NCBI RefSeq assembly: GCF_004362405.1
Contig: NZ_SNXE01000011.1
Span: 33,765-97,764 of the forward strand
From: Roseateles asaccharophilus
Lineage (GTDB): Bacteria > Pseudomonadota > Gammaproteobacteria > Burkholderiales > Burkholderiaceae_C
Direction: 5' to 3'
Length of the DNA: 64,000 nucleotides
Part shown: piece after piece, positions 17,502 through 26,631 of the stretch
How the letters are laid out: each line of letters starts with the position of its first letter
How positions within the stretch are numbered: the stretch's first letter is position 1
Made by a program: the position numbers and the translations under genes
The notes under the pieces: generated by a model
Database searches by the model: none
Told to the model about the DNA's origin: nothing
What the model saw: the letters and a program-made list of their open reading frames with translations, nothing else

Positions 17502-19706
17502 ATGAAGGGCAGCAAGCACCCCCGTAACGAGCAGACGCTGAACCCGTCTGGCAATGCTTCCATCCACGATGTCATCGACCAGGTCGACGCGAGCCGCCGG
17601 CTCTTCGTCAAGAGCTCGGTCGGCGGCGCAGCCCTGGCCGCGGCCGGCGGCCTGACCCTGGGCGGTCTGGTTCAGACCGTGCAGGCCAACACCGGCTCGA
17701 CCCTGAGCCAGCCCATTGGCTTCAGCAGCGTGCCGGCCAGCACCCGCGCCCTGAACGTCAGCCTGGGTGGTTCGGCCACGGCCGTGCTGGACAAGGTGGT
17801 GGTGCCGACCGGCTACACCGCCCAGCTCCTGGTGGCCTGGGGCGACCCCATCATGCCCGGCGGCACGGCCTTTGCCGGCGATGCCAGCGAGAGCGCCTCG
17901 CAGCAGGAGCGCCAGTACGGCGCCCACACCGACGGCATGCACTTCTTCCCCTTTGCCGGCGCGGGCGGTCTGCCCAGCAGCGAGCGCGGCATTCTGTGCG
18001 CCAACAACGAGTACACGCACGAGGACATCCTCTACAGCAACGGCATGTCCGCCGGCTACAACATTGCCAAGACCCGCAAGTCGCAGGCCGCGCACGGCGT
18101 CTCGGTGCTGGAGATCCGCCGCAGCAATGGCAAGTGGCAGGTGGTGAAGAACTCGCCCTTCGGCCGCCGCATCACTGCCAACACCCTGTGCAAGGTCAGT
18201 GGCCCGGCCGCCGGCCACGCCCTGCTCAAGTCGCGCAAGTTCAGCATCACCCCCGCGGGCTCGGTGGACACCGGCACGCTGAACGACGGCTACACCGCCT
18301 ACGGCACGATCAACAACTGCGCCCACGGCGTGACCCCCTGGGGCACCTACCTGAGCTGCGAGGAGAACTGGAACGGTTACTTCGGCAGCCGCAGCGGCAG
18401 CTTGCCGGCGGTGGGCGCGAGCGAGGATGGCAAGAACTTCAACCGCTATGGCGTGAGCGTCACGGGCTTCGGCTACCGCTGGCACGAGACCGATCCGCGC
18501 TTTGATGTGAGCAGCAACCCGCTGGAGCCGAATCTGCAGGGCTGGGTGGTCGAGATTGATCCCATGAACCCGAGTGCGGCGCCCATCAAGCGCACCGCCC
18601 TGGGTCGCTTCAAGCATGAGAGCGCCCAGTATGTGGTCGATGCGCAGAACAATATCGCCTTCTACATGGGCGATGACGAGCGCAGCGAGTACATCTACAA
18701 ATTCGTCTGCGAGGGCAAGTACAACCCCACGAACCGGGCCGCCAACCGCAATCTGCTGGACAGCGGCGTGCTGTATGTGGCGCGCTTCGATGCCAACCTC
18801 AGCGGTCAGTGGATTGCGCTGCTGCCGGGCACCGTTGGCGTGGACGGCAAGGCCCTGCGTGACAACCCCAACTTCATGGGCGCAAACGACGCCGAGGTGC
18901 TGGCCAAAATCCTGATCAAGACCCGCATGGCCGCCGACGCCGTGGGCGCCACCATGATGGACCGTCCCGAGTGGACCGGTGCTCGCCCGCGCATCAAGGG
19001 CTTCCAGGAGATCGAGGTCTACTGCACGCTGACCAACAACAGCAACCGGGGTCGCAGCGGTGGCGTGAAGGTCAACAATCCGGACGGCTCCACCGCCGGT
19101 GGCACGGCCCGTCCTCTGACCGATGCGGCCAATCCGCGCGCCAACAATGTGTACGGCCACATCATCCGCTGGCGTGAGAGCGGCCGCACCGTCACGGCTA
19201 CCAGCTTCGCCTGGGATCTGTTCGTGCAGGCCGGTGACAGCGCCACCACAACGCTGACGCCCAAGTCCCAGTACGAGGGCAATATCGTGGACAGCCCCAA
19301 TGGCAGCGCCGACTATGGTGCGCCCGATGGTCTTTGGTTCGACCCCTTCGGCCGCATGTGGGTGCAGACCGACCAGCAGGGCGACGGCGGTGGCAACTGG
19401 GTGAATATCGGTGCCAACAGCATGGTCTGCGCCGACCCGGCCACCGGCGAGACCCGCCGCTTCCTGACCGGCCCGAATCACTGCGAAGTCACCGGCGTGA
19501 CCATGAGCCCGGACGGCAAGACCATGTTCGTCGGCGTTCAGCACCCGGGCGAGGATGCGACCTACACCAATCCGACCGAGTACTCCAACTGGCCGCAGGG
19601 GCAGTGGAGCGTCGCATCCGACGGCGTCACGCCGCTGCCGGCCGGCCGTCCGCGCTCGGGCGTGGTCGTGATCACCAAGGACGACGGCGGCCTCATCGGC
19701 ACCTGA
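17502..19706 (+). CDS. PhoX-family (DUF839) protein, Tat-exported
   Basis: A 734-residue protein of the PhoX family, whose characterised members are Ca/Fe-dependent alkaline phosphatases. The N-terminus carries a textbook twin-arginine signal (DASRRLFVKSSVGGAALAA), implying export in folded form. Diagnostic blocks include ERGILCANNEYTHEDIL, NNCAHGVTPWGTYLSCEENW, GRFKHESAQYVVD, YMGDDERSEYIYKFV and PDGLWFDPFGRMWVQTDQQG, matching the family's metal-binding propeller. The start is set by an AGGAGA site ten bases before the ATG. It stands 206 bases from the divergent glycosyltransferase and is followed after 62 bases by a PEP-CTERM protein. No Pho box was recognised upstream. Phosphatase activity is inferred from family only. 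Confidence 0.85.
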   Translation: MKGSKHPRNEQTLNPSGNASIHDVIDQVDASRRLFVKSSVGGAALAAAGGLTLGGLVQTVQANTGSTLSQPIGFSSVPASTRALNVSLGGSATAVLDKVVVPTGYTAQLLVAWGDPIMPGGTAFAGDASESASQQERQYGAHTDGMHFFPFAGAGGLPSSERGILCANNEYTHEDILYSNGMSAGYNIAKTRKSQAAHGVSVLEIRRSNGKWQVVKNSPFGRRITANTLCKVSGPAAGHALLKSRKFSITPAGSVDTGTLNDGYTAYGTINNCAHGVTPWGTYLSCEENWNGYFGSRSGSLPAVGASEDGKNFNRYGVSVTGFGYRWHETDPRFDVSSNPLEPNLQGWVVEIDPMNPSAAPIKRTALGRFKHESAQYVVDAQNNIAFYMGDDERSEYIYKFVCEGKYNPTNRAANRNLLDSGVLYVARFDANLSGQWIALLPGTVGVDGKALRDNPNFMGANDAEVLAKILIKTRMAADAVGATMMDRPEWTGARPRIKGFQEIEVYCTLTNNSNRGRSGGVKVNNPDGSTAGGTARPLTDAANPRANNVYGHIIRWRESGRTVTATSFAWDLFVQAGDSATTTLTPKSQYEGNIVDSPNGSADYGAPDGLWFDPFGRMWVQTDQQGDGGGNWVNIGANSMVCADPATGETRRFLTGPNHCEVTGVTMSPDGKTMFVGVQHPGEDATYTNPTEYSNWPQGQWSVASDGVTPLPAGRPRSGVVVITKDDGGLIGT

Positions 19707-19768
19707 ACAGCCCCACGCATCAGTACGCGGGCCGCGTCCCGGCCCGCCCTTTACGGAGATTTATCGCG

Positions 19769-20446
19769 ATGAAGATCAGCAAGAGCATCAAGTTCCTGGG
19801 CCTGGGCGCCCTGCTGGCCCTTGGTGGAGCCGCACAGGCCGCCTCGGTGCAGAGCGCCAGCGGCTTTGGTCCCAGCAAGGTCATCACCTTCAATGGTTTT
19901 GATGGCCTGATCACCACGGGTGAGGTGGATGTGGGCAGTGCCGAGATCGGCATGGAGGTCAAGCTGACCTCGGGCCCCTTTGCCGAGCTGGGCGCCAACA
20001 ACCGCGACCTGGGCCAGAACGGCGCCTGGGGCGTGTTCGACCTGGGCACCGGCGTGGACGGCAACTTCCTGGCCAGCAGCTTTTTGGGCAAGCGTGGCGA
20101 GCTGGGCTTCAGCTTCTCCACGGGCGTTCAGCATGTGGGCGCCTATCTGAACCAGTTCCGTGCCGTCGGCATCAACAATGCGCTGACCCTGCTGGCCTAT
20201 GACCAGTACGGCAATACCCTGGAGAGCTTCACTTTCTCCATCAAGACCGATGTGGATGGCTACAACGCCACCCAGTTCCTGGGCTTCAGCCGCGCCAGCG
20301 CCGACATCTACGGCTTTGGTGTGGCCGGCAACAGCATCGTGATGGACAACCTGACCCTGGCCGTGCCCGAGCCCGAGAGCTACGCGCTGATGCTGGCCGG
20401 TCTGGGCGTGCTGGGCCTGCTGAGCCGCCGCCGTCTCAAGGTCTGA
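19769..20446 (+). CDS. PEP-CTERM sorting domain protein
   Basis: A 225-residue secreted protein. The signal peptide is KSIKFLGLGALLALGGAAQA, the body is Gly/Asn/Phe-rich and beta-predicted, and the C-terminus is a classic PEP-CTERM sorting signal: VPEPESYALMLAGLGVLGLL followed by SRRRLKV. Proteins with this tail are processed by an exosortase (XrtA/EpsH type), so an exosortase and exopolysaccharide locus should exist elsewhere in the genome. ATG chosen with ttacggag upstream. It probably shares a transcript with the PhoX-family gene; a strong terminator follows. Confidence 0.88.
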   Translation: MKISKSIKFLGLGALLALGGAAQAASVQSASGFGPSKVITFNGFDGLITTGEVDVGSAEIGMEVKLTSGPFAELGANNRDLGQNGAWGVFDLGTGVDGNFLASSFLGKRGELGFSFSTGVQHVGAYLNQFRAVGINNALTLLAYDQYGNTLESFTFSIKTDVDGYNATQFLGFSRASADIYGFGVAGNSIVMDNLTLAVPEPESYALMLAGLGVLGLLSRRRLKV

Positions 20447-20487
20447 GCGAAGCAGCGGCCTGCCGGCGCGGTCCGGCAGCCGAAAAC

Positions 20488-20520
20488 ACGAAGGGCCGCA
20501 TCAGGCGGCCCTTTGTCTTG
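20488..20520 (+). terminator. Rho-independent terminator after the PEP-CTERM gene
   Basis: Perfect stem agggccgc (20492-20499) and gcggccct (20505-20512) with a five-base loop, followed by ttgtcttg. It lies 45 bases after the PEP-CTERM stop and also faces the convergent trhO gene. Confidence 0.8.
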
Positions 20521-20613
20521 CTGTGGACGCGCTCCACAAAGCCCAAGATCCGGATCGAATACCCGGCCCGTGGCCCGCAGCACCCATGACGGGCCGCCTT
20601 GCCGGACGACGCC

Positions 20614-21396
20614 TCAGGGATCCAGCCTTCGGGCTCGCGCCAGCCGCCAGGCGTCGGCCGGGTCGGTGAACACCTGTTCGGCCGTGGTGCCGGTCTCGCG
20701 GGCCTGGGCGTCGATGGCAATGCGCTTGTCGAACACATAGCACTCGCCCTCCCAGTCCCGCGCCGCATCAGGGAAGGCGGCCAGGAAGTTCAGAATGCCG
20801 CCATCGAGCTGCGCGACCTTGATGCCACGGGCCTGCATCCAGGCGGCCGTCTTTTCGCAGCGGATGCCGCCCGTGCAGTACATCGCGACGGTCTTGCCCT
20901 GCCAGTCGTCGCGATGGGCCTCGACATAGGCGGGAAAATCGCGGAAGTGACTCACGCCCGGGTCCACCGCGCCCCGAAAGCGGCCGAGCTTGAACTCAAA
21001 GCTGTTGCGGTTGTCGATGACCACGGTGTCGGGGTCGTCCAGCAGTTCGCGCCAGCGCTGCGGGCTGACATGCGTGTCGGGCGCCGCGCCGCCGCTGACG
21101 CCGGGCACGCCGAAGGCCACGATCTCGCGCTTCACGCTGACCTTGAGCCGGCTGAACGGTGGGCGCTCGCAGTGGTTGTGCTTGAAGTGCAGGCCGGCAA
21201 AGCCGGGCTGCTGTTGGAGCGCGGCCTCGAAGCGGGTAAGCAGCTCGGCCGGGCCGGCAAGGGCCGCGCTCAGGCCCTCGCTGGCCACCAGCACGACGCC
21301 GCCCAGGCCGGCTCCGGCCTCGCGCAGCCAGTCGGCGAAGGCGCTGGGATCGGGCACGGGCGTGAAGCGGTAGAAGGAGCTGTGGATCAGAGACAT
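20614..21396 (-). CDS. trhO: tRNA uridine(34) hydroxylase TrhO (rhodanese family, YceA)
   Basis: A 260-residue protein of the UPF0176/YceA family, which makes 5-hydroxyuridine at position 34 of certain tRNAs. An N-terminal acylphosphatase-like half (residues 1-95, including GLSAALAGP and FSRLKVSVKREIV) precedes a rhodanese domain (about 110-215) with the active loop YCTGGIRCEK, catalytic Cys174 and a second Cys180. E. coli TrhO is about 350 residues with a Cys-rich tail; here the protein stops soon after WEGECYVFDKR, so that C-terminal region is absent. The gene is monocistronic, convergent with the PEP-CTERM gene. Confidence 0.9.
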   Translation of the reverse strand: MSLIHSSFYRFTPVPDPSAFADWLREAGAGLGGVVLVASEGLSAALAGPAELLTRFEAALQQQPGFAGLHFKHNHCERPPFSRLKVSVKREIVAFGVPGVSGGAAPDTHVSPQRWRELLDDPDTVVIDNRNSFEFKLGRFRGAVDPGVSHFRDFPAYVEAHRDDWQGKTVAMYCTGGIRCEKTAAWMQARGIKVAQLDGGILNFLAAFPDAARDWEGECYVFDKRIAIDAQARETGTTAEQVFTDPADAWRLARARRLDP

Positions 21397-21602
21397 GGCC
21401 CGGATTGTCTGCGCTGTCCCAAGCTGCCCGTCAGCGCCGCGCGATCAGCCCTGGCCGTCGGTCGGGTAGGGGCAGACGCCGGGCCTTGATCCTGGGTGGC
21501 TGATGCATGGGGCCATGCCGGCCAGTCCCTTTGTATGAGGGCGCTGCAGGCGGGCGAGGCTCTGCTGGGTTAGTCGATGTAAATCAACGACTTGCAGAGA
21601 TG

Positions 21603-21676
21603 TGGAGCGGGTGATGGGAATCGAACCCACGTTATTTGCTTGGGAAGCAAGAGTCCTACCATTGAACGACACCCGC
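21603..21676 (-). tRNA. tRNA-Gly (anticodon UCC)
   Basis: On the minus strand the 74-base sequence starts GCGGGTG and ends CACCCGC-T-CCA, so the acceptor stem pairs fully and CCA is encoded. The anticodon loop reads CTTCCCA with anticodon TCC, flanked by the stem TTGC/GCAA, and the T arm has GGTTCGATTCC. Reads GGA (and GGG by wobble). U34 here is of the type TrhO can modify in some tRNAs, though glycine is not a documented substrate that I recall. Confidence 0.96.
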
Positions 21677-21816
21677 GTTTCGGCGCGAATTGTAGCCTGT
21701 GCGCGCGGGCGCCGGAGCGTCTGGTACTTGGTGTTGACCCTGCGGTGGGCGACTGGTGCATGGGGGCGATCTGGCTTGGCCAGCGCCAGGGGCCGGGCCT
21801 GTCTTACAGTGCGGGC

Positions 21817-24360
21817 ATGAGCTCGTCTGCAAAGCCCCCATCGATCCTCGTGCTGGCCTGGCGCCAGACCTTGCGCGATCTGCGCGCTGGCGAATTGCGC
21901 CTGCTGGTGCTGGCGGTCGCGCTGGCCGTGGCGGCGCTGTGCGCGGTGGGCTTTCTATCGGATCGGCTGGACCAGGGCCTGCGACGCGATGCGGCGCAGC
22001 TGCTGGGCGGCGATGCCGTGCTTGCCAGCGATCAGCCCACGCCGCAGGCCCTGCGCCAACTGGCGGACCAAGCAGGGCTGAGCCAGGTGGGCACGGTCAG
22101 CTTTCCCAGCATGGCGCGGGCGCCCGAGGACAAGGGTGGCGCCAGTCGCCTGGTGGCGGTCAAGGCCGTGGGTGAGGCGTATCCGCTGCGCGGTCGTCTG
22201 CTGCTGGAAGACGGCCGCAAAGTCGGAGCTCCGGCGCCGGGCGAGGTCTGGCTGGACGCCGGCGTGCTCAGCGCCCTGGGACTGGGCGAGGGCGACAGCC
22301 TGCTGCTGGGGGAGCGCAGCCTGCGTATAGCGGGTGTGATTCGTACCGAGCCCGACCGTGGGGCGGGCTTTCTAGCCTTTGCGCCGCGGGTCATGCTGGC
22401 GGAGTCGGATCTGGCGGCGACCGGGCTGGTGCAGCCCGCGAGCCGGCTCAGCTACCGCTGGGCCGTGGCCGCGGGGCCGGGGCAGGAGGCGGGCCTGCAG
22501 GCCTTTTTGCGCCAGGCACGGGCGCAGATCGAGAGCGGCGCCTTCCGCGGGGTCCGCTTGGAGTCTTTGGAAAGTGGCCGGCCCGAGATGCGGCAGACCC
22601 TGGACCGGGCAGCCAAATTCCTGAACCTGGTGGCCATGCTCTCGTCCCTGCTGGCGGCCGTAGCCGTGGCCCTGGCGGCGCGTGACTTTGCGGCGCGGCA
22701 TCTGGATGACTGCGCCATGCTGCGTGTGCTGGGACAGTCGCAGCGACGCATTGCCTGGTCCTACGGCCTGGAGTTTGGTGCCGTGGGCCTGCTGGCCAGC
22801 CTGATCGGGGTGGGCCTGGGCTGGGCCGTGCACCATGGCTTTGTGAGCCTGCTCTCGGGCTTGATTGCGGTGGACTTGCCTGCCCCCAGCCTCTGGCCGG
22901 CCGCCTTGGGCCTGGGCCTGGGCCTGAGCCTGCTGCTGGGCTTTGGTCTGCCGCCCGTCTTGCAGCTGGCCAGCGTGCCGGCGCTGCGGGTGATACGCCG
23001 TGATGTGGGAGCGCTCAAGCTGGGCTCGCTCGCGGTGCTTCTGGCCGGGCTGATGGGCTTTGCCGCCATCTTGGTGGCGCTGTCCTCGGATCTGACCCTG
23101 GGCCTGATCGCTGCCCTGGGCTTTGCCCTGGCCCTGGGCGTGTTTGCCCTGCTGGCCTATCTGGCCGTGCTGCTGCTGCGTCGGGTGGTGCCGTTGTCGG
23201 TGGCGGGCTCGGTGGGGGCGCCGCGCTGGCTCTTGCTGGCCACGCGCCAGGTGGCGGCCCGGCCGGTGTTTGCGGTGGTGCAGGTGGCCTCGCTGGCCGT
23301 GGGCTTGCTGGCCCTGACCTTGCTGGTCCTGCTGCGCACCGATCTGATCTCAAGCTGGCGCGCGGCCAGCCCCGCGGATGCGCCGAATCGCTTTGTGATC
23401 AATATCCAGCCCGATCAGACGAAGGGTTTCCAGGCGGCGCTGGCTGAGGCCGGCGTGGAGCGCTATGACTGGTACCCCATGATTCGCGGTCGGCTGGTGG
23501 CCATCAATGGCCAGAGCGTTTCGCCTCAGCAGTTCGAGCAGGCGCGGGCCCAGCGTCTGGTGGAGCGCGAGTTCAACCTCAGCCATGGCGCCGACATGCC
23601 TAGGCACAATCAGCTGGTCGGCGGGCGCTGGACGGTGGATGAGGCCGATGGCCTGAGTGTGGAGGAGGGCCTGGCCAAGGAGTTGGGCCTGAAGCTGGGC
23701 GACCGCCTGCGCTTTGACATTGCGGGGCAGATGGTGGAGGGGCGTATCAGCAGCCTGCGCAAGGTGGACTGGAGCTCCATGCGGGTGAACTTCTTTGTGC
23801 TGTTCCCGGTTGCCCAGATGCCGGAGCTGCCGGCCACCTATATCTCGGCCTATCGCTCGCCGGCCGGCGTCGAGCTAGACAAGCGGCTGGGGCGTGAGTT
23901 TCCCAATGTCACCAATGTGGATGTGTCGGCCCAGATCGAACAGGTGCAGCTGGTGCTGAACCAGGTGATTCAGGCGGTGCAGTATCTGTTTGCCTTCACC
24001 TTGGCGACCGGCGTGGTGGTGCTCCTGAGTGCCGTCAGCAGCACCCGCGAGGCGCGAACCCGGGAGTTCGGCCTGATGCGAGCCCTGGGGGCGGGCCGAG
24101 GCCTGCTGGCCCAGGTGCAGCGCGCCGAGCTGCTGGGCGTGGGCCTGCTGGCCGGCTTCCTGGCCGGCGCCGTGGGGCTGCTCATTTCCAGTGTGCTGGC
24201 GAGACAAGTCTTCGAGTTTGAGTGGCAGGCCAGCCTCTGGGTGCCCCTGCTCAGTGCGCTGGCAGGGGCCGTGCTGGCCCAGGCTGCCGGTTGGTGGAGC
24301 TTGCGCGCCGTGCTGGAGCGCCCCGTGGTGGCCACGCTGCGCGAGGCCGATAACAACTGA
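21817..24360 (+). CDS. FtsX-type ABC transporter permease (YbbP-like)
   Basis: An 847-residue membrane protein with the double-FtsX layout of the YbbP/MacB-like lysophospholipase or lipoprotein-type permeases. An N-terminal membrane helix (LRLLVLAVALAVAALCAVGF) is followed by a periplasmic MacB-PCD-like domain (about 45-250), three helices (about 270-400), a second helix group (about 405-520), another periplasmic domain (about 525-720) and a final three-helix FtsX core (FTLATGVVVLLSAVSSTREA, then REFGLMRALGAGRGLLAQVQ). ATG chosen where the hydrophobic protein begins; upstream codons overlap the tRNA. The usual ATP-binding partner (YbbA) and TesA are not adjacent here, which makes this an orphan permease. 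A strong hairpin follows. Confidence 0.85.
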   Translation: MSSSAKPPSILVLAWRQTLRDLRAGELRLLVLAVALAVAALCAVGFLSDRLDQGLRRDAAQLLGGDAVLASDQPTPQALRQLADQAGLSQVGTVSFPSMARAPEDKGGASRLVAVKAVGEAYPLRGRLLLEDGRKVGAPAPGEVWLDAGVLSALGLGEGDSLLLGERSLRIAGVIRTEPDRGAGFLAFAPRVMLAESDLAATGLVQPASRLSYRWAVAAGPGQEAGLQAFLRQARAQIESGAFRGVRLESLESGRPEMRQTLDRAAKFLNLVAMLSSLLAAVAVALAARDFAARHLDDCAMLRVLGQSQRRIAWSYGLEFGAVGLLASLIGVGLGWAVHHGFVSLLSGLIAVDLPAPSLWPAALGLGLGLSLLLGFGLPPVLQLASVPALRVIRRDVGALKLGSLAVLLAGLMGFAAILVALSSDLTLGLIAALGFALALGVFALLAYLAVLLLRRVVPLSVAGSVGAPRWLLLATRQVAARPVFAVVQVASLAVGLLALTLLVLLRTDLISSWRAASPADAPNRFVINIQPDQTKGFQAALAEAGVERYDWYPMIRGRLVAINGQSVSPQQFEQARAQRLVEREFNLSHGADMPRHNQLVGGRWTVDEADGLSVEEGLAKELGLKLGDRLRFDIAGQMVEGRISSLRKVDWSSMRVNFFVLFPVAQMPELPATYISAYRSPAGVELDKRLGREFPNVTNVDVSAQIEQVQLVLNQVIQAVQYLFAFTLATGVVVLLSAVSSTREARTREFGLMRALGAGRGLLAQVQRAELLGVGLLAGFLAGAVGLLISSVLARQVFEFEWQASLWVPLLSALAGAVLAQAAGWWSLRAVLERPVVATLREADNN

Positions 24361-24399
24361 GCTTGAACCCAGTCGTTTGGCTGGATTCAAGAAACAAGA

Positions 24400-24440
24400 G
24401 AAAGGCCCCGCGGCTTGTGCCAGCGGGGCCTTGTTCTTTC
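24400..24440. terminator. Bidirectional terminator between the ABC permease and the chemotaxis cluster
   Basis: Stem aggccccg (24403-24410) pairs with cggggcct (24424-24431). It is followed by ttgttcttt on the plus strand and by tttctcttg on the minus strand, so it can end both the permease transcript and the convergent receptor gene. Confidence 0.8.
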
Positions 24441-24455
24441 ACGCTGTCGGCGTGC

Positions 24456-26459
24456 TCAGAAGGTTTCCCAATCGCCGTCCGCGGCCGCCTTGGGGGCCGA
24501 CGCCGGCGGGGCGCTAGCAGGGCGCGGGGCCGTGGCAGGGCGGGGCGCGGCAGCTTTGGGGGCCGGGGCCGGACGAGGCGCCGTCATGGGGGCCGACGCA
24601 CGCGCGGCGGAGCTGGTCTTGGACTTGGTGGCCATGGGCGCCACCGGGCTGTCATTGCCCAAGCGGAAGACGGAGACGACCTCGTTGAGCTTGTGAGCCT
24701 GGTCCTTCAGACTCTCGGCGGCTGCAGCGGACTCTTCCACCAGGGCCGCATTCTGCTGCGTCATCTGGTCCAGCTGGGTCACGGCACCATTGACCTGCGC
24801 AATGCCGTCACGCTGTTCGGAGCTGGCGGCGCTGATCTCGCCAATGATGTCCGAGACGCGCTGCACGCTGGCCACGATCTCGTCCATGGAGGTGCCGGCC
24901 TCCTGGACCAGGCGGCTGCCGATCTCGACCTTGTCCACACTGGCGCCGATCAGGCTCTTGATCTCCTTGGCAGCCTCGGCGCTGCGTTGGGCCAGTGTGC
25001 GCACCTCGCCGGCCACCACCGCGAAACCGCGGCCCTGCTCGCCAGCCCGGGCCGCTTCCACCGCGGCGTTCAGGGCCAGGATATTGGTCTGGAAGGCAAT
25101 GCCGTCGATCACGCCGATGATGTCGTTGATCTTCTTGGAGCTGGTGTTGATTTCCTCCATGGTGGCCACGACCTGGCCCACCACCTGGCCGCCCTTGGCC
25201 GCGGCCGTGGAGGCACTGGAGGCCAGCTGATTGGCGGTTTGCGTCGCGTCCGCCGTCTGGCGCACGGTGCCGGTCAGCTGTTCCATGCTGGAGGCGGCCT
25301 GCTGAAGATTGGAGGCCGTCTGCTCGGTGCGCTGACTCAGGTCCTGGGCACCCAGGGCGATCTCGCTCGAGGCCGTGGTGATGGAGCCTGTGGTGCTGCG
25401 CACGTCCAGCATGATGTGCTGGATCTTCTCGGCAAAGGTGTTGAAGGACTGCGCGATACGCCCGATTTCATCGCCGCCGCTGGCCGGCAAGCGCTGCGTG
25501 AGGTCGCCGCCGCCAGCGCTGATTTCGTCCAAGGCGGCACGAACATTGTCCAGGCCGCGCAGCATTGCGGTCACCAGGCCGGCCACCAGCACCCCGGCCA
25601 CCGCGGCCACGAGGACCAAGGCGATCAGGGAGGTGTTGACCAGGCTGGACAGTGAAGCCAGGGCCTCGCCCTTGTCGGCCGCGGTCACGAGAACCCAGTC
25701 AGTGTCGGCAATCGCGGCTGCGCGAAGCAGCAAGGTCTGCTCGCCCACCTTGGCCTCGACCCAGCTGGCCCCGGACTTGAGGCTGGACTCCAGCGCCGCA
25801 GCGTCAAACTGGGCACTCATCTCGGTGCTGGGCTTCATAGCCAGATTGGCATTCGGGTGCGCAATGATCTTGCCCTGGCGAGATACCAGGAAGGCCCAGC
25901 CCGATGGCGTGGGCTTGATGGACTTGACGGTCTCCACCACGCCATCGAGATAGACATCCGAGGCGACCACGGCCAGAGTCTGTCCGCCTTCCTTGACCGC
26001 CTGGGCAAAGGTCACCACCAGGCGCTTGGTGCCGGCATCGACATAGGGCTCGGTGAGCACGGGGCCGTTGGCCGCGGCCGCCTGCTTGTACCAGGGGCGT
26101 GCCGTCGGGTCGTAGTCCGGTGGCAGGTCGTTCTGAGGCGTTGAGAAGTGGACCTTCTTGTCGGCCATGCCGATGTAGGCATTGTCCATGCGCCCGGACT
26201 TGGCGGCTTGGACCAGCATGGGAATGGGATCGGCCTGCTTGGCCACGGGCTGCAGTGCCACCACGATATCTCGCTGCGTACGCACCCACTGCGCCACCGT
26301 GGCGCCATGAGCCGAGGCCAGCGCGTCCAGGCTGGCCTGCACCTGGGCCTGGGTGTGCTTGCGCACGATCAGGTAGTCGGCAACGGTGACCACGCCGAGC
26401 GCGATCACCACGGCTCCGACACAGAAGGCGATCAGTCTGGTCTTGATCGATTCGAACAT
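24456..26459 (-). CDS. Methyl-accepting chemotaxis protein with dCache amino-acid-type sensor (MCP1)
   Basis: A 667-residue chemoreceptor. Membrane helix 1 (about 10-30) is followed by a periplasmic dCache domain (about 35-270), membrane helix 2 ([20 protein letters not shown]), HAMP, and the conserved signalling hairpin ([40 protein letters not shown]). The sensor holds YxxxxRxWYxxA (Y116, R121, W123, Y124, A127) followed by Y139 and D168 at a spacing of 29. That is the published amino-acid-binding signature of dCache receptors, so an amino-acid ligand is predicted. A long Ala/Pro linker ends in DWETF, the CheR/CheB tethering pentapeptide. Start set by aggagcccgtg before the ATG. It is last in the chemotaxis cluster. 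Confidence 0.95.
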   Translation of the reverse strand: MFESIKTRLIAFCVGAVVIALGVVTVADYLIVRKHTQAQVQASLDALASAHGATVAQWVRTQRDIVVALQPVAKQADPIPMLVQAAKSGRMDNAYIGMADKKVHFSTPQNDLPPDYDPTARPWYKQAAAANGPVLTEPYVDAGTKRLVVTFAQAVKEGGQTLAVVASDVYLDGVVETVKSIKPTPSGWAFLVSRQGKIIAHPNANLAMKPSTEMSAQFDAAALESSLKSGASWVEAKVGEQTLLLRAAAIADTDWVLVTAADKGEALASLSSLVNTSLIALVLVAAVAGVLVAGLVTAMLRGLDNVRAALDEISAGGGDLTQRLPASGGDEIGRIAQSFNTFAEKIQHIMLDVRSTTGSITTASSEIALGAQDLSQRTEQTASNLQQAASSMEQLTGTVRQTADATQTANQLASSASTAAAKGGQVVGQVVATMEEINTSSKKINDIIGVIDGIAFQTNILALNAAVEAARAGEQGRGFAVVAGEVRTLAQRSAEAAKEIKSLIGASVDKVEIGSRLVQEAGTSMDEIVASVQRVSDIIGEISAASSEQRDGIAQVNGAVTQLDQMTQQNAALVEESAAAAESLKDQAHKLNEVVSVFRLGNDSPVAPMATKSKTSSAARASAPMTAPRPAPAPKAAAPRPATAPRPASAPPASAPKAAADGDWETF

Positions 26460-26490
26460 CACGGGCTCCTGGAACAAACAAACAATCAGA

Positions 26491-26522
26491 CAAAAAAGGG
26501 GCAGAGCCAGTCCGCGGCTCTC
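26491..26522 (-). terminator. Intrinsic-terminator-like hairpin in the leader of MCP1
   Basis: On the minus strand agagcc (complement of 26516-26521) pairs with ggctct (26503-26508), and after gcccc comes a run of six T (26492-26497). It sits only about 32 bases before the MCP1 start codon, which leaves little room for a separate promoter. Confidence 0.65.
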
Positions 26523-26541
26523 CCCCCCCTGATATCCCTGG

Positions 26542-26561
26542 GTGCCGGTGCTTGCCGGCAC
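26542..26561. other. Perfect inverted repeat between the two receptor genes
   Basis: Arms gtgccgg and ccggcac surround a six-base loop in the 172-base gap between MCP2 and MCP1. Together with the neighbouring T-tailed hairpin it makes this gap rich in secondary structure; it could stabilise the upstream mRNA 3' end. Confidence 0.45.
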
Positions 26562-26631
26562 GCCTATTCTTGTGTCGTCCGGGCCGCCGTCGGCTCAGGC
26601 TTTCGGCGGCGCTGATGCATGATCGCTTCGG

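Noticed and set aside
17031..19544. Open frame of over 800 codons antisense to the PhoX-family gene
   Set aside because: The plus-strand protein has a ribosome site, Tat signal and family motifs; the antisense translation is His/Ala/Gly-rich and featureless.
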